Part shown: in pieces, positions 17,768 to 26,886 of the stretch
How positions within the stretch are numbered: position 1 is the first letter of the stretch
Layout of the letters: each line of letters opens with the position of its first letter
Made by a program: the position numbers and the translations under genes
Origin: Devosia sp. MC521
GTDB lineage: Bacteria > Pseudomonadota > Alphaproteobacteria > Rhizobiales > Devosiaceae
Direction of reading: 5' to 3'
Assembly: GCF_014127105.1 (NCBI RefSeq)
Contig: NZ_CP059902.1
Span: forward strand, 1,893,001-1,957,000
DNA length: 64,000 bases
The notes under the pieces: model-generated
The model's input: only the letters and a program-made list of their open reading frames with translations
What the model was told of the DNA's origin: nothing
Databases searched by the model: none

Positions 17768-19708
17768 TCATTTCCCGCCGAGGGTCAGCACGAAGCGGAA
17801 CTGAACCGTTCCGTCCCACCACATCGGGAAATTCGTGCCCCATTTATTGTTATAGAGATTGAACCGAAGGCCATGACTGAAATCAGGAATTTCCGGCTGG
17901 AAGGGAATGAAGTCGCTGCCTGCGGGGCAAACCAGTGCGCTATCAATGGGCTCAATTGTCAGATCGATCTGATCGAGCGTCGTGCGCGCCGCCTCGATGG
18001 CCTGCAATTGACCGCCACCGGCGCGAACAATATGCGCACTGTCCTTCCACGATGCCATTTTGCGCAGTGACCATGCCGCCGCGCCCGCAGGGGTGAACGC
18101 GAAAAATCCGGCTTCGGGTATGCGATTGGCCGGCTTTTCTCGCAGTGTCAGGGAGACCTCGACCGCCTTATGCGATATGCGCCGAATGGCGATGTCGTGA
18201 CGCGCCGGGATGCCGACATGCGCTGCCTCATCCCGCGAAATGGCAGCAATGGCGACCTGCGCATTGGCATCGACACCGATATGAGTGGGCGCGAACGACG
18301 CGGTGCGCGCGGTTTTGGCATTCTGCAGACCCGGCTTGTCATGGTCGAGGATGGCCCATTCCTGCCGATGTTGAAGATAGCTATCGAGGTGCCTTTGTAG
18401 TTCAGCCCAATCATAGGTTTCGTGGCGGTAGCCAAAGAGCGCGCCTTGGCTGCCTGCGATCTCAATGCCCTCCGGCGACACCAGACGAGCAATGTCGCCC
18501 GTCGACGGATCAAGATCGGCCACCCAGCCGCCGTCGCTGATTTGATTGCCGGCCCGTGGCGCACGCTGTGCGATCGGAACCAGTTCGGCGAGCGCCTGCG
18601 AGGCTGCGGCGCGATCTTCGGCAGACAAGGCCGCGAGCGCATCCTGCATATAGTCGCGCTGTTCCTGCCAAGATTGCTCGGCATATTGGAATCGATAGTC
18701 AGTTTTGCGGGCGTGTTCGAACTGGGCCTGATCAAAGGCCTGGTCGTCGCGCAGATAGGTTTTGATATCCACGCCCCAAGTGTGTTCAGCCACCATGGCG
18801 AGCCGACGCGCGAACGTCTCGCGCCCCTCCGTCGACTGATCCAAATTCTCGTAAAATCTCTCTAGTGCTTTGTACTGGCTTAATTTTATCGGATCAGTTG
18901 CCGCGCCATGAATCCAGCTGTCGCCGATTTCTTTGTCGATAATTGGGAAGTCTTCGCGCCGATCCCACATCGCCTGGCCGAACGCATCAAGTGTAGAGGC
19001 TTTGATCAACGCCCCCGGATTCGCATGATGGAGCTCGCGCAGGGCCTCGACGGTCTGCCCGACGCTCTGCGGCCCGATATTGTCATTGGTGTGCGCAAAG
19101 CTGAGGCCCAAGTCCGGACCTGCGGGAAAGTCCGTAGCGCCATAGGAATTCTGATACATGACGACAATCTCGCTGCCGTCTTCGGCCCGCCAGCGGAAAA
19201 TTGGCGGCACGTCTGGGACTGGGCTCGCGGTATTGACCCCAAGATGGAGGAAGCGAAGCCCTGCTTCGGCCATGAGTGGTACCATGCCCAGCGTGTGACC
19301 CGGCACGTCCGTCATTTTTGCGGCAATTGTCGTTTTGCCAAAACGCTTGTCGAGCTCGCGCGAAAAACTCAATGCCGCGCGGAACATTTTTGGGCTCATC
19401 AGTTCAGTATGCGAGGTAAATGGCAAGCCATGCCAAGCGATGAGGCCCTTCCTGATCGCGTCTTCTAGCCGTGCGACTTTTTCTGCGCTTTGGGTCTGGA
19501 GGTGATCCCAAATCAGCCAAGCGCCAGTGGTCCAGATGAATTTGGGGTTGGCAGGATCTTCGGCATAAAAATGCGCGCCGGTTGCGATCGCCTGCGGGAT
19601 AAATTGCTCATGATACTGCTGGCGCACGCGCTTGGCGTGATCGGTGAAGCCAATGTCCAGATGGGTCTTGAAGATCAGATGGATCTGCTGCTCAGATGTT
19701 TGCGTCAT
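17768..19708 (-). CDS. DUF5054 protein, GH38-like glycosidase
   Basis: Protein of 646 residues from the ATG at 19708; a GTG at 19738 overlaps the LacI stop. The N-terminal part resembles the GH38 alpha-mannosidase catalytic fold: IHLIFKTHLDIGFTDHAK carries the HxD metal pair, and KMTDVPGHTLGMVPLMAEAG resembles the nucleophile-containing region. The remainder (about 350-646) is the beta-rich part with DGGWVADLDPSTGDIARLVS. No signal peptide, so it probably acts on imported sugar in the cytoplasm. It lies directly behind the LacI gene and divergent from the sugar ABC operon, so the three are probably one regulon. Substrate unknown. Confidence 0.8.
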   Translation of the reverse strand: MTQTSEQQIHLIFKTHLDIGFTDHAKRVRQQYHEQFIPQAIATGAHFYAEDPANPKFIWTTGAWLIWDHLQTQSAEKVARLEDAIRKGLIAWHGLPFTSHTELMSPKMFRAALSFSRELDKRFGKTTIAAKMTDVPGHTLGMVPLMAEAGLRFLHLGVNTASPVPDVPPIFRWRAEDGSEIVVMYQNSYGATDFPAGPDLGLSFAHTNDNIGPQSVGQTVEALRELHHANPGALIKASTLDAFGQAMWDRREDFPIIDKEIGDSWIHGAATDPIKLSQYKALERFYENLDQSTEGRETFARRLAMVAEHTWGVDIKTYLRDDQAFDQAQFEHARKTDYRFQYAEQSWQEQRDYMQDALAALSAEDRAAASQALAELVPIAQRAPRAGNQISDGGWVADLDPSTGDIARLVSPEGIEIAGSQGALFGYRHETYDWAELQRHLDSYLQHRQEWAILDHDKPGLQNAKTARTASFAPTHIGVDANAQVAIAAISRDEAAHVGIPARHDIAIRRISHKAVEVSLTLREKPANRIPEAGFFAFTPAGAAAWSLRKMASWKDSAHIVRAGGGQLQAIEAARTTLDQIDLTIEPIDSALVCPAGSDFIPFQPEIPDFSHGLRFNLYNNKWGTNFPMWWDGTVQFRFVLTLGGK

Positions 19709-19721
19709 GAAAATGCCCAGC

Positions 19722-20795
19722 TCAGCCCACCGTGCCACGCACGACGAGACGGGTGTTTAATGTTTCTTCTAAACTTGGCGCGTCCGGCGCATTGAGCCGC
19801 CGCAAAATCAGGCGAACGAGGCAGCGCACGCGCTCATCGAGGTCAAACTTGACCGTCGTGAGGTTGAAGCTTTTCCAGTGTGACTGGGCGATGTCGTCGA
19901 AGCCAACGACCTTCACATCCTCAGGGACGCGCAGGTTCAACTCGTGGCGCAAAGCGTCTAGAACGCCAAAGGCGCCGACGTCATTGGCCGCAAAAATTGC
20001 ATCAGCACCCTGCCCGATGCGGAACAGATCGACAGTCGAGCGATAAGCGGTGTCGTAGGTGAAATCGCCTGGAATAATCTGCGGCTCGCCCATTCCGCGC
20101 TCACGCATAACGCGCCGGAGGGTCCGTTCGCGAGACACGTTAGCGCGCGACTTGCTCAGCCCAGAAAGATAGGCAATCCGCTTCGCCCCAAACCCCTGAA
20201 GCAGCGCTACGGCTTGATCAATGCCATTGTGCTGGAAGACGTTCAGGCGGTCGTACAATGGCTCGGCAACCGGCGTATCGTCTTCATTTTCAAAAGGGTA
20301 GTTGACGTAGATCGGCACCGCACGACCGAGGAAGCGCACGAGGGTTTTCGGCTTCACATTCTCGACGAAGGCGATCACCGAGTCTGGGTTGAAGCCGCGC
20401 ATATAGGCGAGCAACTGCTCATCCATGGAGTAGTCAGTTCGGGTCTTAAACAGGAGCGTGGCAAAACCCTCGTTCTGGAGCGCCGTCGTCAAAGCGTCGA
20501 TCTCTTGAGATTCCCAATGACTGCACACGTCTGGAACGATCACGCCAACAAGGTGCGAGCGGCCGCTCACCAGCGCTCGCGCTGCGCGATCGGGGGTGTA
20601 GTCCAGCTCTTTGGCGATCCGGAGGATGAGCTCGCGCTTTTCCGGCTTCAGCGAGGTGTGCGGATTGAACGCCCGTGAAACAGCCACCCGCGAGACGTTA
20701 GCCTTCGCAGCGACCATTTCGGCCGTCGCCCTACCCCGTCCCGGCTCGCCCGCAATACTCACAGACACACTCCACACAGATGAAATCGTGTTCAT
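19722..20795 (-). CDS. LacI-family transcriptional regulator (locus A)
   Basis: Regulator of 357 residues. The N-terminal helix-turn-helix is TAEMVAAKANVSRVAVSRAF and the hinge YTPDRAARALVSGRSHLVGV; a periplasmic-binding-protein-like ligand domain ends with VVGFDDIAQSHWKSFNLTTV. The first about 24 residues before the HTH are unusually long, so a later start is possible. Its first codon overlaps an operator-like palindrome (20781-20794), and a near-copy lies before the divergent ABC operon. It most likely represses both and itself. Confidence 0.92.
   Translation of the reverse strand: MNTISSVWSVSVSIAGEPGRGRATAEMVAAKANVSRVAVSRAFNPHTSLKPEKRELILRIAKELDYTPDRAARALVSGRSHLVGVIVPDVCSHWESQEIDALTTALQNEGFATLLFKTRTDYSMDEQLLAYMRGFNPDSVIAFVENVKPKTLVRFLGRAVPIYVNYPFENEDDTPVAEPLYDRLNVFQHNGIDQAVALLQGFGAKRIAYLSGLSKSRANVSRERTLRRVMRERGMGEPQIIPGDFTYDTAYRSTVDLFRIGQGADAIFAANDVGAFGVLDALRHELNLRVPEDVKVVGFDDIAQSHWKSFNLTTVKFDLDERVRCLVRLILRRLNAPDAPSLEETLNTRLVVRGTVG
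20781..20794. promoter_or_regulatory. Candidate LacI operator 1 (locus A)
   Basis: TGAAATCGTGTTCA, an imperfect palindrome centred on CG, overlapping the annotated start of the LacI gene. It differs in one base from the site at 20953-20966. The CG centre is typical of LacI-family operators. Confidence 0.6.
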
Positions 20796-20952
20796 TTAAG
20801 AACAGAACCCAAGCGGAACTGTCAATGCAGACTATCGCGGGACCAAGTTCTCCACACCCCAAAGACGCGACAATGCAATGAAAACAGGGCTTTTCAGCAA
20901 GTGATCCGGCATCACAAAAGTTAACACGACCATGCCTGCCATTGACGAGCAG

Positions 20953-20966
20953 TGAAAACGTGTTCA
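20953..20966. promoter_or_regulatory. Candidate LacI operator 2 (locus A)
   Basis: TGAAAACGTGTTCA, 12 of 14 positions palindromic, 87 bases before the binding-protein start. It shares 13 of 14 bases with the site at 20781-20794, so both are probably bound by the same regulator. Confidence 0.65.
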
Positions 20967-21052
20967 ATCTGACAGTGTCCGCAAGCCAAGGGAGGCGCGG
21001 GCCAACAGCGGCTACCGGAGAATCCGGAGCCACTACATGGGAGGAATCTGCG

Positions 21053-22399
21053 ATGAGCAATCGCATACGCGCACTTGCGCTCGGCCTCGTCTCTGCCACC
21101 GCTATGGCAGTGCCGGCATTCGCCGTTGATCTAGAAATCACCTGCCGCTGCGTCATCGGCGGCGTTAATAGCGCCACCGCGCAATGGATCGAAGAGAGCG
21201 TTATTCCTGGCTTCACGGCTGCCAATCCGGGCATCAATGTGACGCTGAACCAGTTTGGTGGCGAAGACGCCCAGCTCACCCAGCAGCTAGCTCTCGACTT
21301 CTCGACCGGCGCAGGCCCAGACATCTCGGGCTTCGACGGCTTCCTGATCCCCTCATTTGCTGAAGGCGGCCTCCTAAAATCTCTCGATGAGCTGATTGGC
21401 GAAGATTACGCCAATTGGGAAGGCTGGGACCACATTTCGCCCGGCATTCGCTCCATCCTCTCCTATGGCGGCGAAACCTATGGCGTCGGCCTTGGGACTG
21501 ACGTGCGCATGGTCTTTGTCCGCAAAGACCTTTTCGACAAGGCTGGCATCGACACCGCGACGTGGAACCCCACCTCTTGGGCCGATCTGATCGACGCTGC
21601 CAAGAAGCTCAAGGAAGCCGGTGTCGAAGCCCCACTGCAGCTGAACGCTGGTGTGGCCATGGGCGAAGCGACCACCATGCAGGGCTATTGGATGGCACTG
21701 CTGGGCACGGGCGAAGGCGTCACCAATGACGACGGCAAGTTCATCGTTGGCTCCCAAGCCATTCTCGACACGCTCAACCTCTACAAGACCATCTATGTTG
21801 ATGACGGCCTAGGCGATCAGCGCGCGCAGCTTCTGGCAGACGGTCGCAACCGCACCTTTGCCAATTTCCGCGATGGCAAGACCGCCATGCTGGTGGAAGG
21901 CGACTGGTTCTATCGCTCTGTCACCGCGCCCGGTGCAGAGTTCGAAGTCAAAGACCGCGACAACGTCATGACTTGGAAGAAGATGCCCGCTCAAGAACCG
22001 GGTAAGGGCATTCGCGGACAAGATGCTGTCTCGATCTCCGGTGGTACGGGCTATGTGATCAACCCGAATACCGACAGCCCGAAGGAAGCCTGGCAGTTCT
22101 TGTCGTTCATGATGAGCCAAGAACAGATGACGGCGTTCCAAGGGTTCTCACCGGGCATTCGCTCGCGTGATGACGTGGCGATCCCGGACAATGCGTTCTT
22201 GACGGAAACCAGCCAGGCCCTGCTGCCAATCACCACCGCGCGTCCGAACAATGCGCACTACAACGCAGTCAGCCAAGAAATCCAGCGCATGACCGAAGCC
22301 GTGGTTTCGGGTGAACTATCGCCTGAAGATGCAATGGCTCAGTACCGCTCGGCAGTCATCGCCATTGTTGGCGAAGAGAACACTGTCTCCACGCTTTAG
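21053..22399 (+). CDS. ABC sugar transporter, periplasmic binding protein (locus A)
   Basis: Extracellular solute-binding protein family 1, 448 residues from the ATG at 21053, which has GGGAGGAA before it; an upstream in-frame start at 20942 would bury the signal peptide. Signal peptide MSNRIRALALGLVSATAMAV, cleavage near AFA-VD. Features of CUT1 binding proteins include GINVTLNQFGGEDAQLTQQL and GPDISGFDGF. Followed by two permeases and an ATPase. It captures a sugar or glycoside in the periplasm. Confidence 0.92.
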   Translation: MSNRIRALALGLVSATAMAVPAFAVDLEITCRCVIGGVNSATAQWIEESVIPGFTAANPGINVTLNQFGGEDAQLTQQLALDFSTGAGPDISGFDGFLIPSFAEGGLLKSLDELIGEDYANWEGWDHISPGIRSILSYGGETYGVGLGTDVRMVFVRKDLFDKAGIDTATWNPTSWADLIDAAKKLKEAGVEAPLQLNAGVAMGEATTMQGYWMALLGTGEGVTNDDGKFIVGSQAILDTLNLYKTIYVDDGLGDQRAQLLADGRNRTFANFRDGKTAMLVEGDWFYRSVTAPGAEFEVKDRDNVMTWKKMPAQEPGKGIRGQDAVSISGGTGYVINPNTDSPKEAWQFLSFMMSQEQMTAFQGFSPGIRSRDDVAIPDNAFLTETSQALLPITTARPNNAHYNAVSQEIQRMTEAVVSGELSPEDAMAQYRSAVIAIVGEENTVSTL

Positions 22400-22408
22400 A
22401 ACTCCCTA

Positions 22409-22439
22409 GTGCCCGGCGTCTTTCCTCGACGCCGGGCAC
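22409..22439 (+). terminator. Strong hairpin between binding protein and permease genes
   Basis: GTGCCCGGCGTC (22409-22420) and GACGCCGGGCAC (22428-22439) form a perfect 12-bp stem with a 7-base loop, nine bases after the binding-protein stop. There is no T-tract, so it more likely stabilises the upstream mRNA or attenuates read-through than fully terminates. Confidence 0.75.
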
Positions 22440-22570
22440 ACCAGCACATTTCACACTCCTCGCCTTGCCCCTAGGCGTTTTTATCCGTGCCTCGATCCAT
22501 CGATGGCGGCCGTTTCTTGCCGTCCGCGCGAGGTATTTTACTTAGCCTCACTCACCTGAGTAGGACCTAA

Positions 22571-23515
22571 ATGACCACCGACGTCAGCGCATCACCACCT
22601 AAATCGAAGGGCAAAAACTTCGCCCTACTTTCCAATAGAACCGGAGCGGCATTTTTCGTCCCGGCGGGCCTTTTGGTGTCGGTCTTCGTCATCATCCCGT
22701 TTTTTTGGGTGATATTTGTTTCCTTTACCAACCGGACCCTGCTGGGCAAAACCGCCCTCAGTCCAGAGTTCGTTGGCCTTGCCAATTATTTGACGCTGTT
22801 CGATCCGGCGTCCTTTTTCCAGCGTGGTCAGTTCGGCTTCTCGCTGATCCTGACCACGCAATTTGTTCTCTGCTCCGCCCTCCTCGGCCAAGCACTGATC
22901 GGCCTCATTCTGGCCTGGCTCATCCAGACCGTTCCTCCGGCCGTCAAGCGCATGGTCGAAACCTTTGTCATCGGCGCGTGGATCTTGCCTGAGGTTGTCA
23001 TCGGCTTTGCTTGGTTTGCCTTTCTCGACTACGACAATGGCACGCTGAACATGATCCTCACGAACCTTGGCCTGCCCAAGGGCGACTTCCTGTTACAGCA
23101 GCCATTCTGGGTCATCGTCATCTTCAACACCTGGCGCGGCGCGGCATTCTCGATGATGCTGTTCAACTCGGCTTTTGCCTCTATCCCGCCCAGTTATTTC
23201 CAAGCTGCTGACGTTGCGGGTGCAAGTTCGTTCCAGAAATTCCGGGACATTGGCCTCCCGCTGATCAAGGGTCACATCGTCACCGATTTGATCCTGATCA
23301 CTATGTGGACGTTCAACGTGTTCACGCCGTTCCTGCTGACCAATGGCGGGCTGAGCTACAAGACCGAACTTGTTTCCATCTACAATTACCGCGTTGCCTT
23401 CCAAGACTTCCAGTTCGGCAAGGGCGCGGCCGTTGGCGTGATCATGATGCTCATCAACCTTGCCTTTGCGCTGATCTATCTCAGCATCGGCAAGAAAAAG
23501 ACGCCGAAGACGTGA
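22571..23515 (+). CDS. ABC sugar permease, MalF-type (locus A)
   Basis: Inner-membrane permease of 314 residues with about six membrane segments. The EAA loop reads YFQAADVAGASSFQKFRDIG then LPLIKG, the contact site for the ATPase. First of two permeases in the CUT1 sugar importer; an 11-base spacer separates it from the next gene. Confidence 0.92.
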   Translation: MTTDVSASPPKSKGKNFALLSNRTGAAFFVPAGLLVSVFVIIPFFWVIFVSFTNRTLLGKTALSPEFVGLANYLTLFDPASFFQRGQFGFSLILTTQFVLCSALLGQALIGLILAWLIQTVPPAVKRMVETFVIGAWILPEVVIGFAWFAFLDYDNGTLNMILTNLGLPKGDFLLQQPFWVIVIFNTWRGAAFSMMLFNSAFASIPPSYFQAADVAGASSFQKFRDIGLPLIKGHIVTDLILITMWTFNVFTPFLLTNGGLSYKTELVSIYNYRVAFQDFQFGKGAAVGVIMMLINLAFALIYLSIGKKKTPKT

Positions 23516-23526
23516 GGAAAGCCACC

Positions 23527-24360
23527 ATGAAAAACCTTCCGTTCCACGCAGTTCTGAGCCGTATCGCCTTCTCGGGCCTCGCCACGATCATCGGCATTGT
23601 CTTTGCTCTGCCGCTGGTCTGGTTCATCTTCTCGCCCTTCAACGCGAGGGCGGAACTGGGTCTCGAAATTCCAGATCCTTGGACGCTCTCGAACTTTTTC
23701 ACCGTCTTTGGCAATGGCTTTGCCATGCAGGCGCTCTGGAACAGCTTTATTCAGGCCGTCGGTGGCGTGATCCTCGTCGGTTCCGCGGCAACGCTGGCTG
23801 CCTATGCGCTGTCGCGCTCCTCGATCCCCGGCAAGGGCGCAGTCACCTATATTCTGCTGCTGTTCTCGTCAGTCGTATCGGGAACCGCAGCCATGGTGCC
23901 GATCTTCCTGATCGTTTCGGCCGCTGGATTGATGGACACCCATCTTGCCGTGATCCTCACCTTCGCTGGTGGCCTGCTGCCAACGGCCATGTTCATCCTG
24001 CGCGACTTCATCGATGGCATTCCAAAATCCTATGAGGAAAGCGCCATGGTGGCCGGAGCCTCGCCCGTGCAGGCCTTCTTTGACGTGGCTTTGCCAGTCA
24101 TTCGTCCGGGCATTGTGGTTGTGGTCGTCTGGGCCTTCGTCAACATCTGGGGCTCGTTCCTCATCCCCTTCATTCTGCTGCGTTCGAGCGAGAACATGCC
24201 TGCGTCTGTGGCCATCTATTCCTTCTACTCCGAAGCGGGCACGCCGGTCGTGACCCTGTTGGCGGCCTATTCGCTGATCTACTCGCTCCCCGTTATCGCG
24301 CTCTACCTCTTCGTCAGCTGGAAGTTCGGCTTCCGGTTCTTCGGCGGCATCAAGGCTTAA
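23527..24360 (+). CDS. ABC sugar permease, MalG-type (locus A)
   Basis: Inner-membrane permease of 277 residues. I start at 23527, with GAGGAAAG just upstream, because the longer frame from 23305 overlaps the preceding permease. EAA loop: PKSYEESAMVAGASPVQAFF followed by DVALPVIRPG. The C-terminus is RFFGGIKA, typical of MalG-like proteins. Partner of the permease before it. Confidence 0.92.
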   Translation: MKNLPFHAVLSRIAFSGLATIIGIVFALPLVWFIFSPFNARAELGLEIPDPWTLSNFFTVFGNGFAMQALWNSFIQAVGGVILVGSAATLAAYALSRSSIPGKGAVTYILLLFSSVVSGTAAMVPIFLIVSAAGLMDTHLAVILTFAGGLLPTAMFILRDFIDGIPKSYEESAMVAGASPVQAFFDVALPVIRPGIVVVVVWAFVNIWGSFLIPFILLRSSENMPASVAIYSFYSEAGTPVVTLLAAYSLIYSLPVIALYLFVSWKFGFRFFGGIKA

Positions 24361-24365
24361 CTCCC

Positions 24366-25469
24366 ATGGCATCTGTACAATTCAAGAACATCTTCAAGAG
24401 CTTTGGCAGCTTCAGCGCGGTCGAAGACGTCAGCTTTGACATTGCCGATGGTGAGTTCGTCTGTCTCTTGGGCCCCTCGGGCTGCGGCAAGACCACATCG
24501 CTGCGCATGATCGCAGGACTCGAAACGCCGACCTCCGGCCAGATCTTTATCGACGGCAAAGAGGTGACCCACCTCCACCCGAAAGATCGCAACATCGCCA
24601 TGGTGTTTCAGGACTATGCGCTCTACCCGCATATGAACCTAGCCGATAACATCGCCTACCCGCTCAAAGTGCGCGGCGAAGCGGTCGAAAAACGCCATGC
24701 CCGTGCCAAGGAAGTGGCCGATGTGCTCAAGATCGGTCATTTGATGAACCGCGTCCCGAGCCAGATTTCAGGCGGCCAGCAGCAGCGTACTTCGCTTGCT
24801 CGCGCCCTCGTCTATCCAGCCAAGGTTTATCTCTTTGACGAACCGCTCTCCAACCTCGACGCCAAGCTGCGACTTGAAGCGCGTGGCTTCCTCAACCACC
24901 TGCAACGCGACATGGGCATCACCGCCGTTTACGTGACACACGATCAGGCCGAAGCCATGGCGCTGGCCTCACGCATAGCTGTGATGGATGCGGGCAAGAT
25001 CGTGCAGTTCGCCTCGCCCATCGAAATCTATCGTCGCCCAGCCACCACCTTTGTCGCGAACTTCGTCGGCAACCCGCCGATGAACCTTGTCGAAGTCGAA
25101 GGCGCGCAGGTCGATGGTCAATTGCGCCTCAAGGCCAGCGATCTCAAAATCGTCGATCTGCCAATGACCGACGCGATTGCCAGTGCCCTCAGCACCAGCC
25201 CCAAGCTTACCCTCGGCATCCGCCCTGAGCATCTCCACATCGCCAAGGCCGGTGACGAAAACACTGTGACGGCAAAGCTCTTTGCCAATGAGAACATGGG
25301 CCCCGAAAGCCTTGTGACCTTGGATCGCGGCGATAGCGCGCGCATCACTGCGCGCATTTTCATCGATGATCACCTCGAGCTGAGTGACACGGTGAGCCTG
25401 AGCTTTGGCGTAGAACACACCCATTTGTTCGACAGCAGCGGCAAGCGTATTCCGGCCGTTGGGGAATAA
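24366..25469 (+). CDS. ABC sugar ATP-binding protein, MalK/UgpC-type (locus A)
   Basis: Cytoplasmic ATPase of 367 residues. Walker A GPSGCGKTTS, Q-loop VFQDYALYPHMN, signature ISGGQQQRTSLARAL and Walker B VYLFDEPLSNLDA are followed by the H-loop YVTHDQAEAMA. The last about 120 residues are the regulatory TOBE/OB region. The signature has Thr instead of the more usual Val after QQQR, which is a conservative variation. It starts five bases after the permease stop. Confidence 0.94.
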   Translation: MASVQFKNIFKSFGSFSAVEDVSFDIADGEFVCLLGPSGCGKTTSLRMIAGLETPTSGQIFIDGKEVTHLHPKDRNIAMVFQDYALYPHMNLADNIAYPLKVRGEAVEKRHARAKEVADVLKIGHLMNRVPSQISGGQQQRTSLARALVYPAKVYLFDEPLSNLDAKLRLEARGFLNHLQRDMGITAVYVTHDQAEAMALASRIAVMDAGKIVQFASPIEIYRRPATTFVANFVGNPPMNLVEVEGAQVDGQLRLKASDLKIVDLPMTDAIASALSTSPKLTLGIRPEHLHIAKAGDENTVTAKLFANENMGPESLVTLDRGDSARITARIFIDDHLELSDTVSLSFGVEHTHLFDSSGKRIPAVGE

Positions 25470-25470
25470 G

Positions 25471-26871
25471 ATGCTGACGATCACGCACCACATCACCCGC
25501 GCCGACCAAGAGCGGAACCCCTATTACTACATCCCCTATGAGGTGCCCGCAGCCACCTCACGCATCGACGTCACTTTGGCTTACGCCAAGGCGGAAGATG
25601 CCATTATTGATCTGGGCGCTTTCGACCCACGCGACACGGGCTATCCCACCGCAGCAGGGTTTCGCGGCTGGAGCGGCGGCGCGCGAGACACGTATTTCAT
25701 CGCTACGGACGATGCGACGCCCGGCTATATTCACGGGACCATCCAACCCGGCACTTGGACTGTCGTTCTCGGGCTCTATAAGGTTCCGCTTGCTGGCCTT
25801 GATGTGACTGTAACGATCACACTCGACAGCAGTGCCCGTCCGCACGCACCCCAACCGGCTCGCAGTTTCCCGGTGCGCCAAGGCGCTGGCTGGTATCGTG
25901 GCGATCTGCACTGCCACACATTTCATTCTGATGCGCGCGGCGCGCCAGAACTGCTGCATGCTGCGGCCAAGCAGGCGGGGCTCGATTTCCTCGCCATCGC
26001 CGACCACAACACCATTACCCAGCGCCGCTATTTCCACCCTCAGTCCTCACCGGAATTGGTGTTCATCCGCGGCATGGAGATCACCACGGCCGTCGGCCAT
26101 GCCAATGTTTTTGGCGTCGACGAGTGGATCGACTTCCGGATGACCAAGCCAAGCGACGCCCATGTTCTGGCAAAGCTGGTGCATGACAAAGGCGGCCTGC
26201 TGTCCATCAATCACGACAAGCCGACAATCCCTTGGGACTATGATTTTCCGGCAGCCGACTGTCAGGAAGTTTGGCAATCCACCTGGCTGGCGTGGAATTG
26301 GGTCGCCCTCGAAAAGTACCAGAAGCGCCTCGCCTCCGGGCTAAAACTCTCGGCCATTGGCGGCTCGGATTTCCACCAGCCGGATCGTTTGATGCCGGAA
26401 GGCCCGCTGGTTTTGGCGCGCCCAACGACCGTGTTTTACCTGCCGGAACTCTCAGAAAATGCGGTTCTAGCGGCGATGAAGTCCGGATACGGATATGTTA
26501 CCGAAAGCCCAACAGGCCCACATCTCGAACTTCGCGCTGGCGACAGCGTCATGGGCGGCACGTGCGATGCCATCTCGGAGATTGAGGTGACCATCCGCGG
26601 CGCGGCAGGCGACACTCTCTCGCTCATCGACGCCAGCGGCGAAATCGCTTCCGTCACCATTGAGAGCGACGCGTGGAACGCTACGCTGTCTGTCTCACCC
26701 AAGATGTTTATCCGTGCCGAAATCATCGCCAAGGCGAGCCGCGCCGATCTGATCGAGACTTTCAAAGCGGCGCTCGATGGCAAGGAATTGCCTTGGCAAC
26801 TCAAGGGCACCGACCTTGAGAGCCAGCCCATTCGCCGCGCGCTCTCTAACCCCATTTATCTCGCCCGCTAA
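25471..26871 (+). CDS. CehA/McbA-family PHP-type metallohydrolase
   Basis: Protein of 466 residues. A beta-sandwich-like N-terminus (about 1-135) precedes a PHP domain: YRGDLHCHTFHSD (metal ligands His 147 and 149), LDFLAIADHNT, GMEITTAVGHANVFG and SAIGGSDFHQPDR. PHP proteins use a multi-metal centre to cleave phosphoesters; CehA-like members also hydrolyse carbamates and other esters. It immediately follows the transporter ATPase, so it probably acts on the imported compound or a derivative of it. An alternative start at 25459 overlaps the ATPase stop. Confidence 0.82.
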   Translation: MLTITHHITRADQERNPYYYIPYEVPAATSRIDVTLAYAKAEDAIIDLGAFDPRDTGYPTAAGFRGWSGGARDTYFIATDDATPGYIHGTIQPGTWTVVLGLYKVPLAGLDVTVTITLDSSARPHAPQPARSFPVRQGAGWYRGDLHCHTFHSDARGAPELLHAAAKQAGLDFLAIADHNTITQRRYFHPQSSPELVFIRGMEITTAVGHANVFGVDEWIDFRMTKPSDAHVLAKLVHDKGGLLSINHDKPTIPWDYDFPAADCQEVWQSTWLAWNWVALEKYQKRLASGLKLSAIGGSDFHQPDRLMPEGPLVLARPTTVFYLPELSENAVLAAMKSGYGYVTESPTGPHLELRAGDSVMGGTCDAISEIEVTIRGAAGDTLSLIDASGEIASVTIESDAWNATLSVSPKMFIRAEIIAKASRADLIETFKAALDGKELPWQLKGTDLESQPIRRALSNPIYLAR

Positions 26872-26886
26872 TTCCGGACCCAATCC

